A DNA stretch of 64,000 bases. Source: an uncultured Selenomonadaceae bacterium (lineage in GTDB: Bacteria; Bacillota; Negativicutes; Selenomonadales; Selenomonadaceae). The DNA is taken from the NCBI GenBank assembly GCA_905235685.1, contig CAJOMO010000009.1, positions 1 through 64,000 on the forward strand, given 5' to 3'. This document shows positions 1 to 9,312 of the stretch, one piece after another. Within the stretch, counting starts at the first letter, position 1; every line of letters begins with the position of its first letter. Under the pieces are notes generated by a model. It did not search any database. It was not told the origin of the DNA and was given only the letters and a program-made list of their open reading frames with translations. A program made the translations under genes and the position numbers.

Positions 1-58
1 TTTTCTTTTGGCAAAATAATCGTGTGCATACCTTCACGATACGCCGCCAAAACTTTTT
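1..58 (-). repeat. Partial second copy of an internal lon segment
   Basis: Bases 1-58 match bases 218-275 inside lon with a single mismatch. The copied segment encodes the lon region around catalytic Lys722. It lies beyond the lon terminator and continues past the left edge of the window, so its full length is unknown. It could be the end of a truncated second lon fragment. Confidence 0.85.
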
Positions 59-65
59 TGGCAAA

Positions 66-89
66 TAAAAAAAGCGGCGATTAACCGCT
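66..89 (-). terminator. Rho-independent terminator after lon
   Basis: Read on the minus strand, a 5-bp stem AGCGG/CCGCT with a 7-nt loop is followed by a run of T. It lies about 25 bases after the lon stop and ends the tig-clpP-clpX-lon transcript. Confidence 0.75.
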
Positions 90-114
90 CAGTAAAATTT
101 ACGGAAAAAAATTT

Positions 115-2436
115 TCAAGACAACAACGCCGTTTTCAAAACTTCGTCCATATGTTCGACGGGGACAAATTCAAGCTTTTCGCGCACGGTTTCGGGCAAAT
201 CCTCGATATCGCGCGCGTTTTCTTTTGGCAAAATAATCGTGTGCATACCTTCACGATACGCCGCTAAAACTTTTTCCTTCAAGCCGCCAATTGGCAAAAC
301 ATTTCCGCGCAAAGTAATTTCGCCCGTCATAGCCACGTCCGAACGAACTTTCCGCTTAGTCAGCGCGCTAATCATCGCCGTTGCCATCGTGATACCGGCG
401 CTCGGTCCGTCTTTGGGAACTGCGCCTTCGGGAACGTGCACGTGAATATCGTTTTTTTCGTAAAAATCCTCGTCGAGCTGCATTAAATCACTGCGGCTGC
501 GAATGTACGTCAAGCCGGCTTGAGCGCTCTCTTGCATAACGTCGCCCAAATGCCCCGTGAGCAAAAGTTTGCCCTTGCCTTTCAAAACGATAGCCTCAGT
601 CGGTAAAATATCGCCGCCAACTTCAGTCCACGCCATGCCGGTTGAAACGCCGATTTGCGGCTGCTTTTCCGCCTTAGTCTGCAAATATTTCGGACGCCCG
701 AGAAAGTCGCGCAGATTTTTTGTCGTCACGTAAACCGTACCTTCAGCGCCTTCAACGATTTTTCGCGCCGCCTTTCGACAGGCACGCCCGATAATCCGCT
801 CCAACTCACGAACGCCGGCTTCGCGCGTGTATTCCGCAATAATCGCCTGCAACACACCCTTAGCAAAAACCACGTCGCCCGACTTCAAACCGTTGGCTTC
901 CTTTTGTTTTTTAGTCAAGTACCGCCGCGCTATTTCAAGCTTTTCCTGTTCAGTGTAACTCGACAGCGTGATTATTTCCATTCTGTCGCGCAGGGGTTTA
1001 GGTATTGTGCTTAAATCATTCGCCGTAACAATCCACAAAATTTTTGACAAATCAAAAGCCGTGTCAAGGTAATGGTCGGTGAAAGAATTATTCTGTTCGG
1101 GGTCAAGCACTTCAAGCAAAGCCGAAGAAGGATCGCCGCTGTAACCGTCGCGCCCGATTTTATCAACTTCATCAAGCAGAAATACCGGATTATTTGAGCC
1201 GGCTTTTTTCAACCCTTGAATAATGCGCCCGGGCAACGCGCCAACATAAGTCCGCCTGTGCCCGCGAATTTCCGCCTCGTCGCGAATGCCGCCCAAACTC
1301 GCACGAATAAATTTCCGCCCCATTGACTTAGCAACAGAAGACGCCAATGAAGTTTTGCCAACGCCAGGCGGCCCTACCAGACACAATATCGGCGCGGGCT
1401 TATCCTTAGTCAAAACCTTCACCGCAAGAAAATCTAAAATGCGCTCCTTGACTTTTTCAAGCCCGTAATGATCTTCGTCCAAAATATTTTTCGCATTGGC
1501 AATGTCAGTCGAATCTTCGGTTGAAATTCGCCACGGCAAATCAAAGAGCCAATCAAGATATGTGCGAATAACGCTTGCCTCCTGCGCCATTGACGGCAGC
1601 CGCTCCATTCGCGTCAATTCTTTTTCAATGATAGTCTTAACTTCGTCCGGATAATCGCCGGCGGCTAAGCGCTTGCGATATTCCGACGCATTTTCGGCAA
1701 CATCTTCGTCTTCGCCGAGTTCCTTGTGAATCGCTCGCAGCTGCTCGCGCAGGTAACTATCCTTTTGCAGTTTCTCAATTTGCCCGCGCACCCGCTGATT
1801 TATCTGAGCTTCCATTTGCAAAACTTCAAGTTCCCGCGCCAAAATCGTATACAATTTTTCAAGCCGCTGTTCCACGTCAAGCGCCTCAAGCAACTCTTGT
1901 TTTTGGTCAAGTTTCAAATTCAAATGGCTGGTTATCAAATCCGCCAGCCGCCCGATATCTTCAAGAATCGTCACCGCTACAAATGTTTCTGAAGGTATGC
2001 GCTTGCTGAGTTTAACCCACTCTTCAAATTCGTGGACAACGCCGCGAACCATCGCCTCAAGCTGAAGTGAATCCTGCCAAATATCCTCGTGAACTTCAAC
2101 GTCAACTTCAGTGTAGCCCTCAAAGTCGCGATAGCCCGTCATAACGCCGCGGTGCACGCCTTCAACCAAAACCCGCACATTCCCGTCCGGAATCTTGATA
2201 ATCTGCCGCACGTCCGCCACAGTTCCAACGTCGTACAAATCCTCGCGTTTCGGCGAATCAAAATCAATATCTTTCTGCGCGACTAAAAAAATTCTGCGGT
2301 CGGCAACCATTGCCGCCTCCAACGCATTTATCGAATTCGGGCGTCCAACGTCCAAATGCATTATCATATTCGGAAAAACCGTCACGCCCCTAAGCGGCAC
2401 AAGCGGCAACGTCACATTTTCTATTACGTTTGTCAA
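115..2436 (-). CDS. lon: ATP-dependent protease Lon
   Basis: Cytosolic AAA+ serine protease that degrades misfolded and regulatory proteins. 773 residues, normal for LonA. In order: N-terminal substrate domain (about 10-200), coiled coil (about 200-250), AAA+ module with Walker A GPPGVGKT at 355-362 and Walker B FLLDEVDK near 419-426, then the protease domain with Ser679 in KDGPSAG and Lys722 in GLKEKV. The start is TTG with a GAGGTGA ribosome binding site 7 bases upstream. It is the last gene of tig-clpP-clpX-lon, 34 bases after clpX, and is followed by a terminator. A 58-bp piece of its 3' part is repeated beyond that terminator. Confidence 0.98.
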   Translation of the reverse strand: MTNVIENVTLPLVPLRGVTVFPNMIMHLDVGRPNSINALEAAMVADRRIFLVAQKDIDFDSPKREDLYDVGTVADVRQIIKIPDGNVRVLVEGVHRGVMTGYRDFEGYTEVDVEVHEDIWQDSLQLEAMVRGVVHEFEEWVKLSKRIPSETFVAVTILEDIGRLADLITSHLNLKLDQKQELLEALDVEQRLEKLYTILARELEVLQMEAQINQRVRGQIEKLQKDSYLREQLRAIHKELGEDEDVAENASEYRKRLAAGDYPDEVKTIIEKELTRMERLPSMAQEASVIRTYLDWLFDLPWRISTEDSTDIANAKNILDEDHYGLEKVKERILDFLAVKVLTKDKPAPILCLVGPPGVGKTSLASSVAKSMGRKFIRASLGGIRDEAEIRGHRRTYVGALPGRIIQGLKKAGSNNPVFLLDEVDKIGRDGYSGDPSSALLEVLDPEQNNSFTDHYLDTAFDLSKILWIVTANDLSTIPKPLRDRMEIITLSSYTEQEKLEIARRYLTKKQKEANGLKSGDVVFAKGVLQAIIAEYTREAGVRELERIIGRACRKAARKIVEGAEGTVYVTTKNLRDFLGRPKYLQTKAEKQPQIGVSTGMAWTEVGGDILPTEAIVLKGKGKLLLTGHLGDVMQESAQAGLTYIRSRSDLMQLDEDFYEKNDIHVHVPEGAVPKDGPSAGITMATAMISALTKRKVRSDVAMTGEITLRGNVLPIGGLKEKVLAAYREGMHTIILPKENARDIEDLPETVREKLEFVPVEHMDEVLKTALLS

Positions 2437-2470
2437 TTTTTGTCACCTCTCAATCAAAAAGAAGTGGAAT

Positions 2471-3715
2471 TTAATTTTTGCTAAGCAATTTTTTAGCATC
2501 GCTCCGCAAAATCGGGCTTCGATTGTACCTAACATCTTCTTTGGTTATCGTCAAAGCGGTATTGCCTTCAATTGACGGCGCATTGAACATACTGTCGCGC
2601 ATAACCCGCTCCAGAATCGAACGCAAACCGCGCGCGCCGGTGTTTCGCTGAATCGCTTCATTGGCAATCGCCCTAAGCGCGTCTTCCTCAAATTCCAAAC
2701 GCGTTCCGTCCATGTCCAAAAGTTTCTTATACTGTTTAATCAGCGCATTTTTCGGCTCAGTCAAGATTTTAACAAGTGTATTTTCGTCGAGCGCGTCAAG
2801 CGTGGCGATTATCGGCAAACGCCCGACAAATTCCGGAATCATCCCAAATTGCAATAAATCATCGGGCATAACTTCCTTCAAAATTTTGCCGACGTCCTTA
2901 TCGTTTTTGGAAGTGATATTCGCGCCGAATCCCAATTTACTGCCCTTGGTGCGCGTCTCGATAACTTTTTCGAGCCCGTTAAACGCGCCGCCGCAAATGA
3001 ACAGAATATTTTTCGTATCGATTGAAATCATTTCCTGCATTTGTTGGTGAACGCTGCTCGGTATCGGCACATTAACGCTTGTACCTTCCAAAACCTTCAG
3101 CAGCGCCTGTTGAACGCCTTCACCGGAAATATCGCGCGTCGAGCCGGCTTTGCGGGCGATTTTATCAATTTCGTCAATGTAAATAATTCCGCGCTCAGCC
3201 TTGCCAACGTCACCATTCGCCGAATTTATCAGCGCCAATAGAATATCTTCAACATTTTCGCCAACATAACCGGCTTCAGTCAAAGCATTCGCGTCGACAA
3301 TCGCCAGCGGCACATTCAAAATCTTAGACAAAATCTGCGCGAATAAAGTTTTGCCGCTGCCCGTCGGTCCAATCATCAAAATATTTGACTTCTGCAATTC
3401 AACCTCGTTATCAGCTTTTCGTTTCTGCCCAATGCGCTTGTAATGATTGTAAACCGCCACCGACAAAGTTTTTTTCGCGTCTTCCTGCCCGATAATGTAT
3501 TGGTCCAGAAATGAATAAATTTTTTTCGGCTTAGGCAGGTTGGTGGCAGTGGTAGTTTCCTCCTTGACTTCGTTTTCCAAAATTTCATTGCAAAGCCGGA
3601 CGCACCCGTCACAAATGTACACGCCTGGACCTTGAATCAGCCGGTTAACCTGTCTGTCCAATTTCCCGCAAAATGAACATTTATAAACTTTGCTACTTGT
3701 TTCATATTTAGGCAA
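2471..3715 (-). CDS. clpX: ATP-dependent Clp protease ATP-binding subunit ClpX
   Basis: AAA+ unfoldase that feeds substrates to ClpP. From the TTG at 3715 the protein has 414 residues and begins MPKYE. A C4 zinc finger (Cys13, 16, 35, 38) is followed by Walker A GPTGSGKT and Walker B YIDEIDK. The frame is open upstream to an ATG at 3769, which would add 18 residues including SGGGG encoded by a run of ten G. I prefer the TTG because the family usually starts just before the zinc finger and because the G-run then sits at ribosome-binding-site distance; the ATG has only a weak site. The gene lies between clpP and lon, a classic Firmicutes arrangement. Confidence 0.95.
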   Translation of the reverse strand: MPKYETSSKVYKCSFCGKLDRQVNRLIQGPGVYICDGCVRLCNEILENEVKEETTTATNLPKPKKIYSFLDQYIIGQEDAKKTLSVAVYNHYKRIGQKRKADNEVELQKSNILMIGPTGSGKTLFAQILSKILNVPLAIVDANALTEAGYVGENVEDILLALINSANGDVGKAERGIIYIDEIDKIARKAGSTRDISGEGVQQALLKVLEGTSVNVPIPSSVHQQMQEMISIDTKNILFICGGAFNGLEKVIETRTKGSKLGFGANITSKNDKDVGKILKEVMPDDLLQFGMIPEFVGRLPIIATLDALDENTLVKILTEPKNALIKQYKKLLDMDGTRLEFEEDALRAIANEAIQRNTGARGLRSILERVMRDSMFNAPSIEGNTALTITKEDVRYNRSPILRSDAKKLLSKN

Positions 3716-3723
3716 ATTTTTTA

Positions 3724-3733
3724 CCCCCCCCCC
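3724..3733 (-). repeat. Ten-base G homopolymer at the clpX start
   Basis: The plus strand shows ten consecutive C (ten G on the coding strand), 9 to 18 bases upstream of the preferred TTG start of clpX. It may act as an unusual Shine-Dalgarno sequence by G:C and G:U pairing, and it could slip during replication. Confidence 0.7.
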
Positions 3734-3780
3734 GCCAGATTTTTGTTTTAGAGTAAAATTATTGAGCATTTTCTTCAGTT

Positions 3781-4377
3781 TCAGTTTTCATTGGAATTGG
3801 GCGAACTAACGTCGTCAATCAAGCCGTAAGCTTTAGCGTCTTCCGCCGTCATAAAATTATCGCGCTCGGTATCAGCCATAATTTTTTCGCGCGGCTGTCC
3901 AGTATGTTTGCAAAGAATATCGTTGCCGACTTCGCGCAGGCGTAAAATTTCGCGCGCTTGAATTTGAATATCAGTGGACTGCCCGCTTGCGCCGCCCAAC
4001 GGCTGATGAATCATAATTCGCGCTAACGGAAGGGCGAAACGTTTGCCTTTCGCGCCGGCTGTTAAAAGCAGTGAACCCATTGACGCCGCTTGTCCAATAC
4101 AAATCGTTGAAACGTCCGGTTTGATATACTGCATTGTGTCATAAATCGCCAAGCCCGCCGTAACGACGCCGCCAGGGCTGTTTATGTACAGGTGAATATC
4201 CTTGTCGGGGTCTTCGGATTCAAGGAACAAAAGCTGCGCCACAACCGAATTTGCAACGTCGTCATTAATCGGTCCGCCCAGAAAAACAATTCTGTCTTTC
4301 AAAAGCCGCGAATATATATCGTAAGCGCGCTCGCCAAATCCCGTCTTTTCAATAACCATCGGCACATAGTATGCCAT
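3781..4377 (-). CDS. clpP: ATP-dependent Clp protease proteolytic subunit ClpP
   Basis: Serine peptidase that forms the tetradecameric chamber used with ClpX. 198 residues, normal length. The catalytic triad is visible: Ser99 in GQAASMGS, His124 in MIHQPLGG and Asp173 in DTERDNFM. The ATG is preceded by GAGGTGA. The gene follows tig after about 100 bases containing a hairpin and precedes clpX by a dozen bases. Co-transcription with trigger factor and Lon couples folding and degradation. Confidence 0.98.
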   Translation of the reverse strand: MAYYVPMVIEKTGFGERAYDIYSRLLKDRIVFLGGPINDDVANSVVAQLLFLESEDPDKDIHLYINSPGGVVTAGLAIYDTMQYIKPDVSTICIGQAASMGSLLLTAGAKGKRFALPLARIMIHQPLGGASGQSTDIQIQAREILRLREVGNDILCKHTGQPREKIMADTERDNFMTAEDAKAYGLIDDVSSPNSNEN

Positions 4378-4406
4378 AAAAAATCACCTCTGAAATATAA
4401 GAATAT

Positions 4407-4443
4407 GCGATTGAGAAATAGGCAACGCCCAAATCTCAACCGC
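4407..4443 (-). promoter_or_regulatory. Hairpin between tig and clpP
   Basis: A 10-bp inverted repeat, GCGATTGAGA against TCTCAACCGC with one G:T pair, encloses a 17-base loop. There is no T-run on the minus strand, so it is more likely a processing or attenuation structure than a full terminator. Its function is inferred only. Confidence 0.4.
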
Positions 4444-4474
4444 CTTTCAAGAAAAATTTTTATTCAGTTAGAAT

Positions 4475-5887
4475 TTATTTGCTTTTTTTAGTTTTATCGG
4501 AATTTTCGCCGTCGACTTTAGCCGGTTCTGCGTCAATTTTTTCAGCGTCAAGGGTTTCAGCCGCGGCAACAGTTTCTTCGGAATCAGCGCCTTCAGCCTG
4601 CGCCATATTGTCAACAATGAACTTCATAACTTTGCGCCTGCGGACATTCGCCACGACATTTGAGATTTGCCGATTTTCATTGAGGACTTTGACGATTTGC
4701 TTAGGCGTGGTGCGGTACAGGCTGGCGAGGTAAGCGATTTCGTAATTGACTTCCTGATTGTCAGCCTTAATATCTTCGCGGCGGGCGACTTCGTCAAGCA
4801 GAATTTCGGTAAGCACGTCGCGTTTGGCGGCTTCGCGGTAAGTTTCGCGCATTGCGTCCATATCCATACCGGAAACCGACATGTACTGTTCGAGTTTCAT
4901 GCCCTGGCTTTGAAGTCTGACGTCGAGTTCGTCAATGAGCTGATCGATTCGCTCTTCAATCATAACCGGCGGAACGTCGACAGTCATATTATCGACAGCC
5001 TTTTGAACAACGTATTCCTGCTGTTTTTCGATGGCGCGGCGTTTAGCATTAGCCTCCATATTTTTGCGAATATCAGCTTTGAAGTCTTCGAGCGTTTCAA
5101 ATTTGCTGACTTTCTTAACAAATTCTGCGTCGAGTTCGGGAAGTTCCTTATGTTTGATGCTGTCAATTTTGCAATGAAAAACTGCGGGCTTATCGGCAAG
5201 TTCCTTAACGTGATAATCTTCGGGGAAAGTGACCTTAACGTCTTTTTCGTCGCCAATTTTCAAGCCAATCAGTTGCTCTTCGAAATCGCCGATAAATCTG
5301 TGAGAGCCAATTTCCAGCGGATAATCCTTGCCTTCGCCGCCTTCGAATTTTTCGCCGTCAACAGTGCCGACAAAATCCAGCGTGATAAAATCGCCGTTCG
5401 CAACTTTTGCACCTTCGGGGGCGTCAACCATATTTGCGTGGTGGTTTCTAAGTGCTTCAATTTGCTCGTCAATATTTTCGTCGGTTACGGGCTCAACAAC
5501 CTGTTCGACTTCGAGCCCTTTGTAATCGCCGAGTTTAACTTCAGGATAAGGCGTGAACGTCAGCGTGAATTTAAATTCTTTGCCGTCTTCAATGCTGATA
5601 ACATTGGGTTTCATTTCGGTCACGGGGACGATTTTAAGGTCGTTGATAACGTCATTTGCTGCCTGGCGGATAAGAATATCCTGCGCCTCGTCAAGGACAA
5701 CGCCTTTGCCCAAATGTTGTTCGAGAATTAAAATCGGCGGAACTTTGCCTTTGCGGAAACCTGGAATGCTGGCGTGCTCGGCAAGCTGTTTGCAGGCGCG
5801 CTGTTTTGCCTTCTCAAGTTCGGCTGCGTCGTATTCTACAGTTACTTCATTTTCGTAATCGCCTATTTTCCTTGTGCTAGTTTTCAT
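4475..5887 (-). CDS. tig: Trigger factor, ribosome-associated chaperone and peptidyl-prolyl isomerase
   Basis: Ribosome-bound chaperone for nascent chains. About 470 residues: an N-terminal ribosome-binding domain with the GFRKGKVP signature, an FKBP-type isomerase domain (roughly 150-240) and a long helical C-terminal domain ending in an acidic and lysine-rich tail. The open frame runs upstream to 5977, but a promoter lies there, so the start is the ATG at 5887 or the in-frame TTG at 5893. The TTG has better spacing (7 bases) to the strong AGGAGG site. First gene of the tig-clpP-clpX-lon unit. Confidence 0.96.
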   Translation of the reverse strand: MKTSTRKIGDYENEVTVEYDAAELEKAKQRACKQLAEHASIPGFRKGKVPPILILEQHLGKGVVLDEAQDILIRQAANDVINDLKIVPVTEMKPNVISIEDGKEFKFTLTFTPYPEVKLGDYKGLEVEQVVEPVTDENIDEQIEALRNHHANMVDAPEGAKVANGDFITLDFVGTVDGEKFEGGEGKDYPLEIGSHRFIGDFEEQLIGLKIGDEKDVKVTFPEDYHVKELADKPAVFHCKIDSIKHKELPELDAEFVKKVSKFETLEDFKADIRKNMEANAKRRAIEKQQEYVVQKAVDNMTVDVPPVMIEERIDQLIDELDVRLQSQGMKLEQYMSVSGMDMDAMRETYREAAKRDVLTEILLDEVARREDIKADNQEVNYEIAYLASLYRTTPKQIVKVLNENRQISNVVANVRRRKVMKFIVDNMAQAEGADSEETVAAAETLDAEKIDAEPAKVDGENSDKTKKSK

Positions 5888-5934
5888 TGTCAAAATATGA
5901 CCTCCTGTAATATCCATTGTGCAATACAACACGA

Positions 5935-5963
5935 ATTTTAACACGACGGGCAAAAAAAAACAA
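5935..5963 (-). promoter_or_regulatory. Promoter of tig-clpP-clpX-lon
   Basis: TTGTTT and TAAAAT are separated by 17 bases on the minus strand, about 40 bases upstream of the tig ribosome binding site. It overlaps the end of the upstream unknown gene's intergenic space. Confidence 0.6.
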
Positions 5964-5977
5964 GACTCACAAAGCAA

Positions 5978-6331
5978 TTACTCAGCTTGCAAATCCGCCT
6001 TGACCATTTCGACGAAGATTTTTCCGTTGGCGCGCATACCGGATTCGTCAACGATTTTTTTCATAGCCTGGGTAGTTGCGTCCAGGTTGAAACAAATATT
6101 ACCAATTGCGGGCGCGGTAACTATTGACATTTTCGCGGTATAAATATTGCTGTTGTAAACGGTTTTGCAAAATTCCTCCTGCACGGCGAGGAACATTCTT
6201 TGTATTTTTTCAAGATCAAAATCTTTGTTGCCGAGATATTTCAAAATACCGGAAGGAAAATATTCACCGGCGACTTTGTTGCAGGCGGATTTGGCGACCA
6301 TTGCCTTCAAGACAGCGGGAACGTTTTTCAT
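5978..6331 (-). CDS. Unknown protein, 117 residues
   Basis: I do not recognise this protein. It looks soluble and mixed alpha/beta, with no signal peptide or membrane segment, and is rich in Lys, Ala and Met. The ATG has a GAGGT site at good spacing. It follows the 186-residue unknown gene by 9 bases, so the two form a small operon upstream of tig. A conserved partner role is possible, but nothing in the sequence gives a function. Confidence 0.6.
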   Translation of the reverse strand: MKNVPAVLKAMVAKSACNKVAGEYFPSGILKYLGNKDFDLEKIQRMFLAVQEEFCKTVYNSNIYTAKMSIVTAPAIGNICFNLDATTQAMKKIVDESGMRANGKIFVEMVKADLQAE

Positions 6332-6340
6332 GGCGATACC

Positions 6341-6901
6341 TCATTCAAATTTATGTACGAAAAAATTATCCGCTTCTTCGGTCGTGAAGGTTAAATTTTT
6401 AATATCGTCCAATTTCCCGCCGCTGACAATCAGATTTACAACTTTGCACCAATCGCGCAGAATATTTTCGTCGAAGTCGAAACAGTAAGCCAAATCGACA
6501 ATTCCGGAAAGTTCGGCGCTGTAAATGTCGTCGTTAATCGCCGCGCTGAACAGCAGCCAAAAAATTAATCTGTAATAGACGTGGTAATTTTTTTCAGTGC
6601 CGCCCTTGTATTTCATATCAAGGTAAGTTTGAACCAAATCTTGATCGCTCAAAACTTCCAGCATACTCGATCTGTTCGGGTTGAAAATATTTTCCATGGC
6701 GGCGATAAGCGGGTCGGAATTGTAGCGCTTGAAAATCGGTACGGAATACGATTTGAATTTGGAGCGCATATTTCCAAAAACAAATACGCCATTAGCCCGC
6801 CCCGCCAAATAACGGTCGGTATTTTGGACTATCGTTCGGAATTTCAGCAACTTCATATACTCCGCATCGGAACTTAGGGCATCATAATTCACAAGCACCA
6901 C
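6341..6901 (-). CDS. Unknown protein, about 186 residues
   Basis: Not recognised. A soluble, aromatic- and Asp-rich protein without a signal peptide. A hydrophobic stretch near residues 108-122 (RLIFWLLFSAAIN) could be a buried helix. The start is uncertain: tandem GTG codons lie at 6901 and 6898, with another at 6889 closer to an AGGCGGTGG site. It is followed after 9 bases by another unknown gene. Upstream lies a copy of the three-hairpin repeat. Confidence 0.6.
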   Translation of the reverse strand: MVLVNYDALSSDAEYMKLLKFRTIVQNTDRYLAGRANGVFVFGNMRSKFKSYSVPIFKRYNSDPLIAAMENIFNPNRSSMLEVLSDQDLVQTYLDMKYKGGTEKNYHVYYRLIFWLLFSAAINDDIYSAELSGIVDLAYCFDFDENILRDWCKVVNLIVSGGKLDDIKNLTFTTEEADNFFVHKFE

Positions 6902-6962
6902 CGCCTATTGATTTTTTTCTGCGCCTATTTTAGCAATTTGGTTTAACTTATTCAAGTAAATA

Positions 6963-7064
6963 TATCAACTTTCTTTTATAGTAAAAGAAAGTTGCAAAGA
7001 AAAGCGCGGCGCGGATTGTCACATCACGTGACAAGCGCGCCGCATTGCCGCCCGTCCTTGGGTT
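6963..7064 (+). repeat. Three-hairpin intergenic repeat, copy 1
   Basis: Arm A is an inverted repeat CAACTTTCTTTT/AAAAGAAAGTTG. Arm B is a GC-rich stem around TTGTCACATCACGTGACAA (7-bp stem, 5-base loop) closed by GGCGCG/CGCGCC. Arm C is a shortened GCCGCCC...GGG element. The first 85 bases are almost identical to copies 2 and 3. It lies between two minus-strand genes, in the opposite orientation to both. Confidence 0.85.
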
Positions 7065-7081
7065 TGGTTGTTGTAATTGTT

Positions 7082-8053
7082 TTAGCGGTTTCGATTAATT
7101 ACAAAGTCGGCTGCTTTTTTCAAAGTTAAATTTATTTTGGCGTCAATCGCCGCGGGTAAATTGTTTTTGGCGGCGGCTATGTGATTCTCCGCGCACGTCC
7201 GGCAATATTCAACTGCATCGGTTTCGCGAATTATTTCAACCGCCAATTTGACATCGGCACAAGAAATTTTCTCCTGCGCGATTATCTTTGTCAAAATATC
7301 GGCGCGCGGACTAACTTCCAGCGCCCGAATTATCGGCAAAGTTATCACGCCACTTTTCAAATCGCCGCCTATCGCTTTGCCCGTCACATTTTCCTCACCA
7401 AAAAAATCCAGCAAGTCATCAATTATCTGAAACGCCAAACCTAAATTGCTGCCATATTCGGCAAGATTTTCAATTTCCGCACGCTCAAGTTTCGCCACAA
7501 TTCCGCCCAATCGGCAGCACGTTGACAAAAAAAATGCTGTTTTCAAATTTATTCGCGTGTAATATTCCTCCAGCGTCGGCACTACAAAAAATGACCGGTC
7601 TTGAATTATTTCGCCGAGGCACAAATTTTTTACCAGCTTTGACAAAATCACGCCAACTTCCGCGCCGTAGTCATTTTCCGCCACCAGCTGAAACGCCTTC
7701 GCGAAAAGATAATCGCCAACCAAAACCGCTATCTGCGCGCCGTGCATTGCGTTTATCGTTTCAACGCCGCGCCGCTTTTTCGCGTTGTCCAATATATCGT
7801 CGTGTACCAGGCTTGCCGTGTGAATCAATTCCAGCGCCGCCGCTAACGGTATTTCTTTCGTCGGTGAAAAATTTCTATTCGCGCAGGTGCAGGTTAAAAA
7901 TAACAGCGGGCGCAGTCTTTTTCCGCCGCCGATTAATGGCGCGCAAATTTCCTGTATGAATTTATCTTCGACGACCGCCTGTCCTATGCAATTTTCCAAT
8001 TCCTGCAAATTTATTTTCGTCTCCAACGCAGATATGAAATTCAAAAATCTCAC
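7082..8053 (-). CDS. Polyprenyl diphosphate synthase (heptaprenyl/octaprenyl type)
   Basis: Trans-isoprenyl diphosphate synthase that builds the side chain of quinones or a similar long-chain lipid from IPP. 323 residues. The two Asp-rich motifs are present: the first as HDDILD in LIHTASLVHDDILDNAKKRRG, the second as DDLLD in FQIIDDLLDFFGE, followed by GKAIGGDLKSG. It is the last gene of the long proB-to-here operon, 17 bases after the lytic transglycosylase. Product chain length cannot be read from the sequence. Confidence 0.92.
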   Translation of the reverse strand: MRFLNFISALETKINLQELENCIGQAVVEDKFIQEICAPLIGGGKRLRPLLFLTCTCANRNFSPTKEIPLAAALELIHTASLVHDDILDNAKKRRGVETINAMHGAQIAVLVGDYLFAKAFQLVAENDYGAEVGVILSKLVKNLCLGEIIQDRSFFVVPTLEEYYTRINLKTAFFLSTCCRLGGIVAKLERAEIENLAEYGSNLGLAFQIIDDLLDFFGEENVTGKAIGGDLKSGVITLPIIRALEVSPRADILTKIIAQEKISCADVKLAVEIIRETDAVEYCRTCAENHIAAAKNNLPAAIDAKINLTLKKAADFVINRNR

Positions 8054-8070
8054 CTATTTCAAAAATTTTT

Positions 8071-8685
8071 TCAGTAAACGAACTTCAAACTGGCAAAGCG
8101 CAATTCGCCCAACTCCACCAACTTATAAAAATTTGACCAGCTGTAAAGTTCATTGTACTTTTCGCGGCACTGCAAAACTCGCTTGACATAATTTCGGGTT
8201 TCAGTATAAGGAATGGCGTCAACATCAGAAAAATTTTCCTGCCAACCGTTTTTTTCAATCCAATGGCGAACGTTGCCGCGCCCCGCATTATACGCCGCCA
8301 GCGCCAATATGTCATTTCCAAAAAATTCGTCCTCAAGCTCCGCCAAATACCAAATCCCGTACCGAATGTTCGTGCCGCTGTCACTCAATTTATTCAAAGT
8401 CGGCGGCTCTTCGTCAAGGCAGGACGCTATCCACGCCGCGGTTTCCGGCATTATTTGCATCAAGCCCACCGCGCCGCTTTTCGAACGCGCATTTTCCGTA
8501 AAGTTGCTCTCGACTTTCATTACTGATATTGCCAAAAATCTGTCGACTTGATAACGCGCCGATAAATCCTCCACGGTTTGCCGGTACGGGAACGGGTACA
8601 AAATTTTTTTCTGCGCCGCGGGCAAATTTATCACAAAATAGGCGATTAAGCAGACGGCGAATATTACTGCGAAAAATTTTTTCAA
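8071..8685 (-). CDS. Membrane-anchored lytic transglycosylase (SLT domain)
   Basis: Cleaves peptidoglycan glycan strands with formation of anhydro-muramic ends. 204 residues: an N-terminal signal anchor (about 3-20), then an SLT domain with the catalytic Glu in SVMKVESNF, the GLMQIMPETA motif and the AAYNAG motif. It acts outside the membrane. It is co-oriented with coaE and polyprenyl synthase with gaps of 12 to 17 bases. Confidence 0.93.
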   Translation of the reverse strand: MKKFFAVIFAVCLIAYFVINLPAAQKKILYPFPYRQTVEDLSARYQVDRFLAISVMKVESNFTENARSKSGAVGLMQIMPETAAWIASCLDEEPPTLNKLSDSGTNIRYGIWYLAELEDEFFGNDILALAAYNAGRGNVRHWIEKNGWQENFSDVDAIPYTETRNYVKRVLQCREKYNELYSWSNFYKLVELGELRFASLKFVY

Positions 8686-8697
8686 ACCGAACCCACC

Positions 8698-9300
8698 TTA
8701 ACTGAAATTCAAACGACCATTCAACGCTCTGGTGACTTGTTTATAAATATTGGAGCGATTTTTTTTGTTATTGTTAATGACGACGTCGGCGCGGGCGCAA
8801 ATTTCTTCGACGGACATTTGAGCGTTGACGCGGGCAATTGCCTGCTGATTTGTCAAATTATCGCGTTGACGTAGCCGCCAAATTTGCAAAGCGCGCGGAA
8901 TATGAACCGCCCATATTTCGTCAAATAAAAATTCCCAGCCAGCCTCAAATAGAAGCGGAACTTCGACAACTGCCAATTTCTTGCCGCGATTCGCGCAGTC
9001 CACAAGAAAATCTCTGGTGTAATTTAACAAAATCGGATGCGCCACGGAATTTATCCATTGCCGCTCGTCCGCGTGATTGAAAATAATTTCGCCGATAATT
9101 CGCTTGTTGAGCTGCCCGTCCGCGCCAATAACATATCTTCCGAAATGTTGAACGTAAATTTCAAAAAGCGTACCTTCGGGCAACAAAAGTTTGTGCGTTA
9201 TTTCGTCAATGTCCAAAATCCACGCACCGAATTTCCTAAGCACGAATGAAACCGCAGATTTCCCGCAGGCAATGCCGCCGGTCAGTCCGATGATTAGCAA
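8698..9300 (-). CDS. coaE: Dephospho-CoA kinase
   Basis: Last step of coenzyme A synthesis: ATP-dependent phosphorylation of the 3'-hydroxyl of dephospho-CoA. 200 residues, normal length. P-loop GGIACGKS is at 9-16, with DIDEITHKL and the VVEVPLLFEAGWE segment also present. The start is TTG, preceded by AGGGGG. It lies 12 bases after cvfB in the long operon. Confidence 0.96.
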   Translation of the reverse strand: MLIIGLTGGIACGKSAVSFVLRKFGAWILDIDEITHKLLLPEGTLFEIYVQHFGRYVIGADGQLNKRIIGEIIFNHADERQWINSVAHPILLNYTRDFLVDCANRGKKLAVVEVPLLFEAGWEFLFDEIWAVHIPRALQIWRLRQRDNLTNQQAIARVNAQMSVEEICARADVVINNNKKNRSNIYKQVTRALNGRLNFS

Positions 9301-9312
9301 AAAAATTTCCCC

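Noticed and set aside
4667-5731. Long open frame (354 codons) on the plus strand opposite tig
   Set aside because: It lies fully within tig, has no ribosome binding site, and its product is a low-complexity Phe/Asn-rich shadow of the tig codon pattern.
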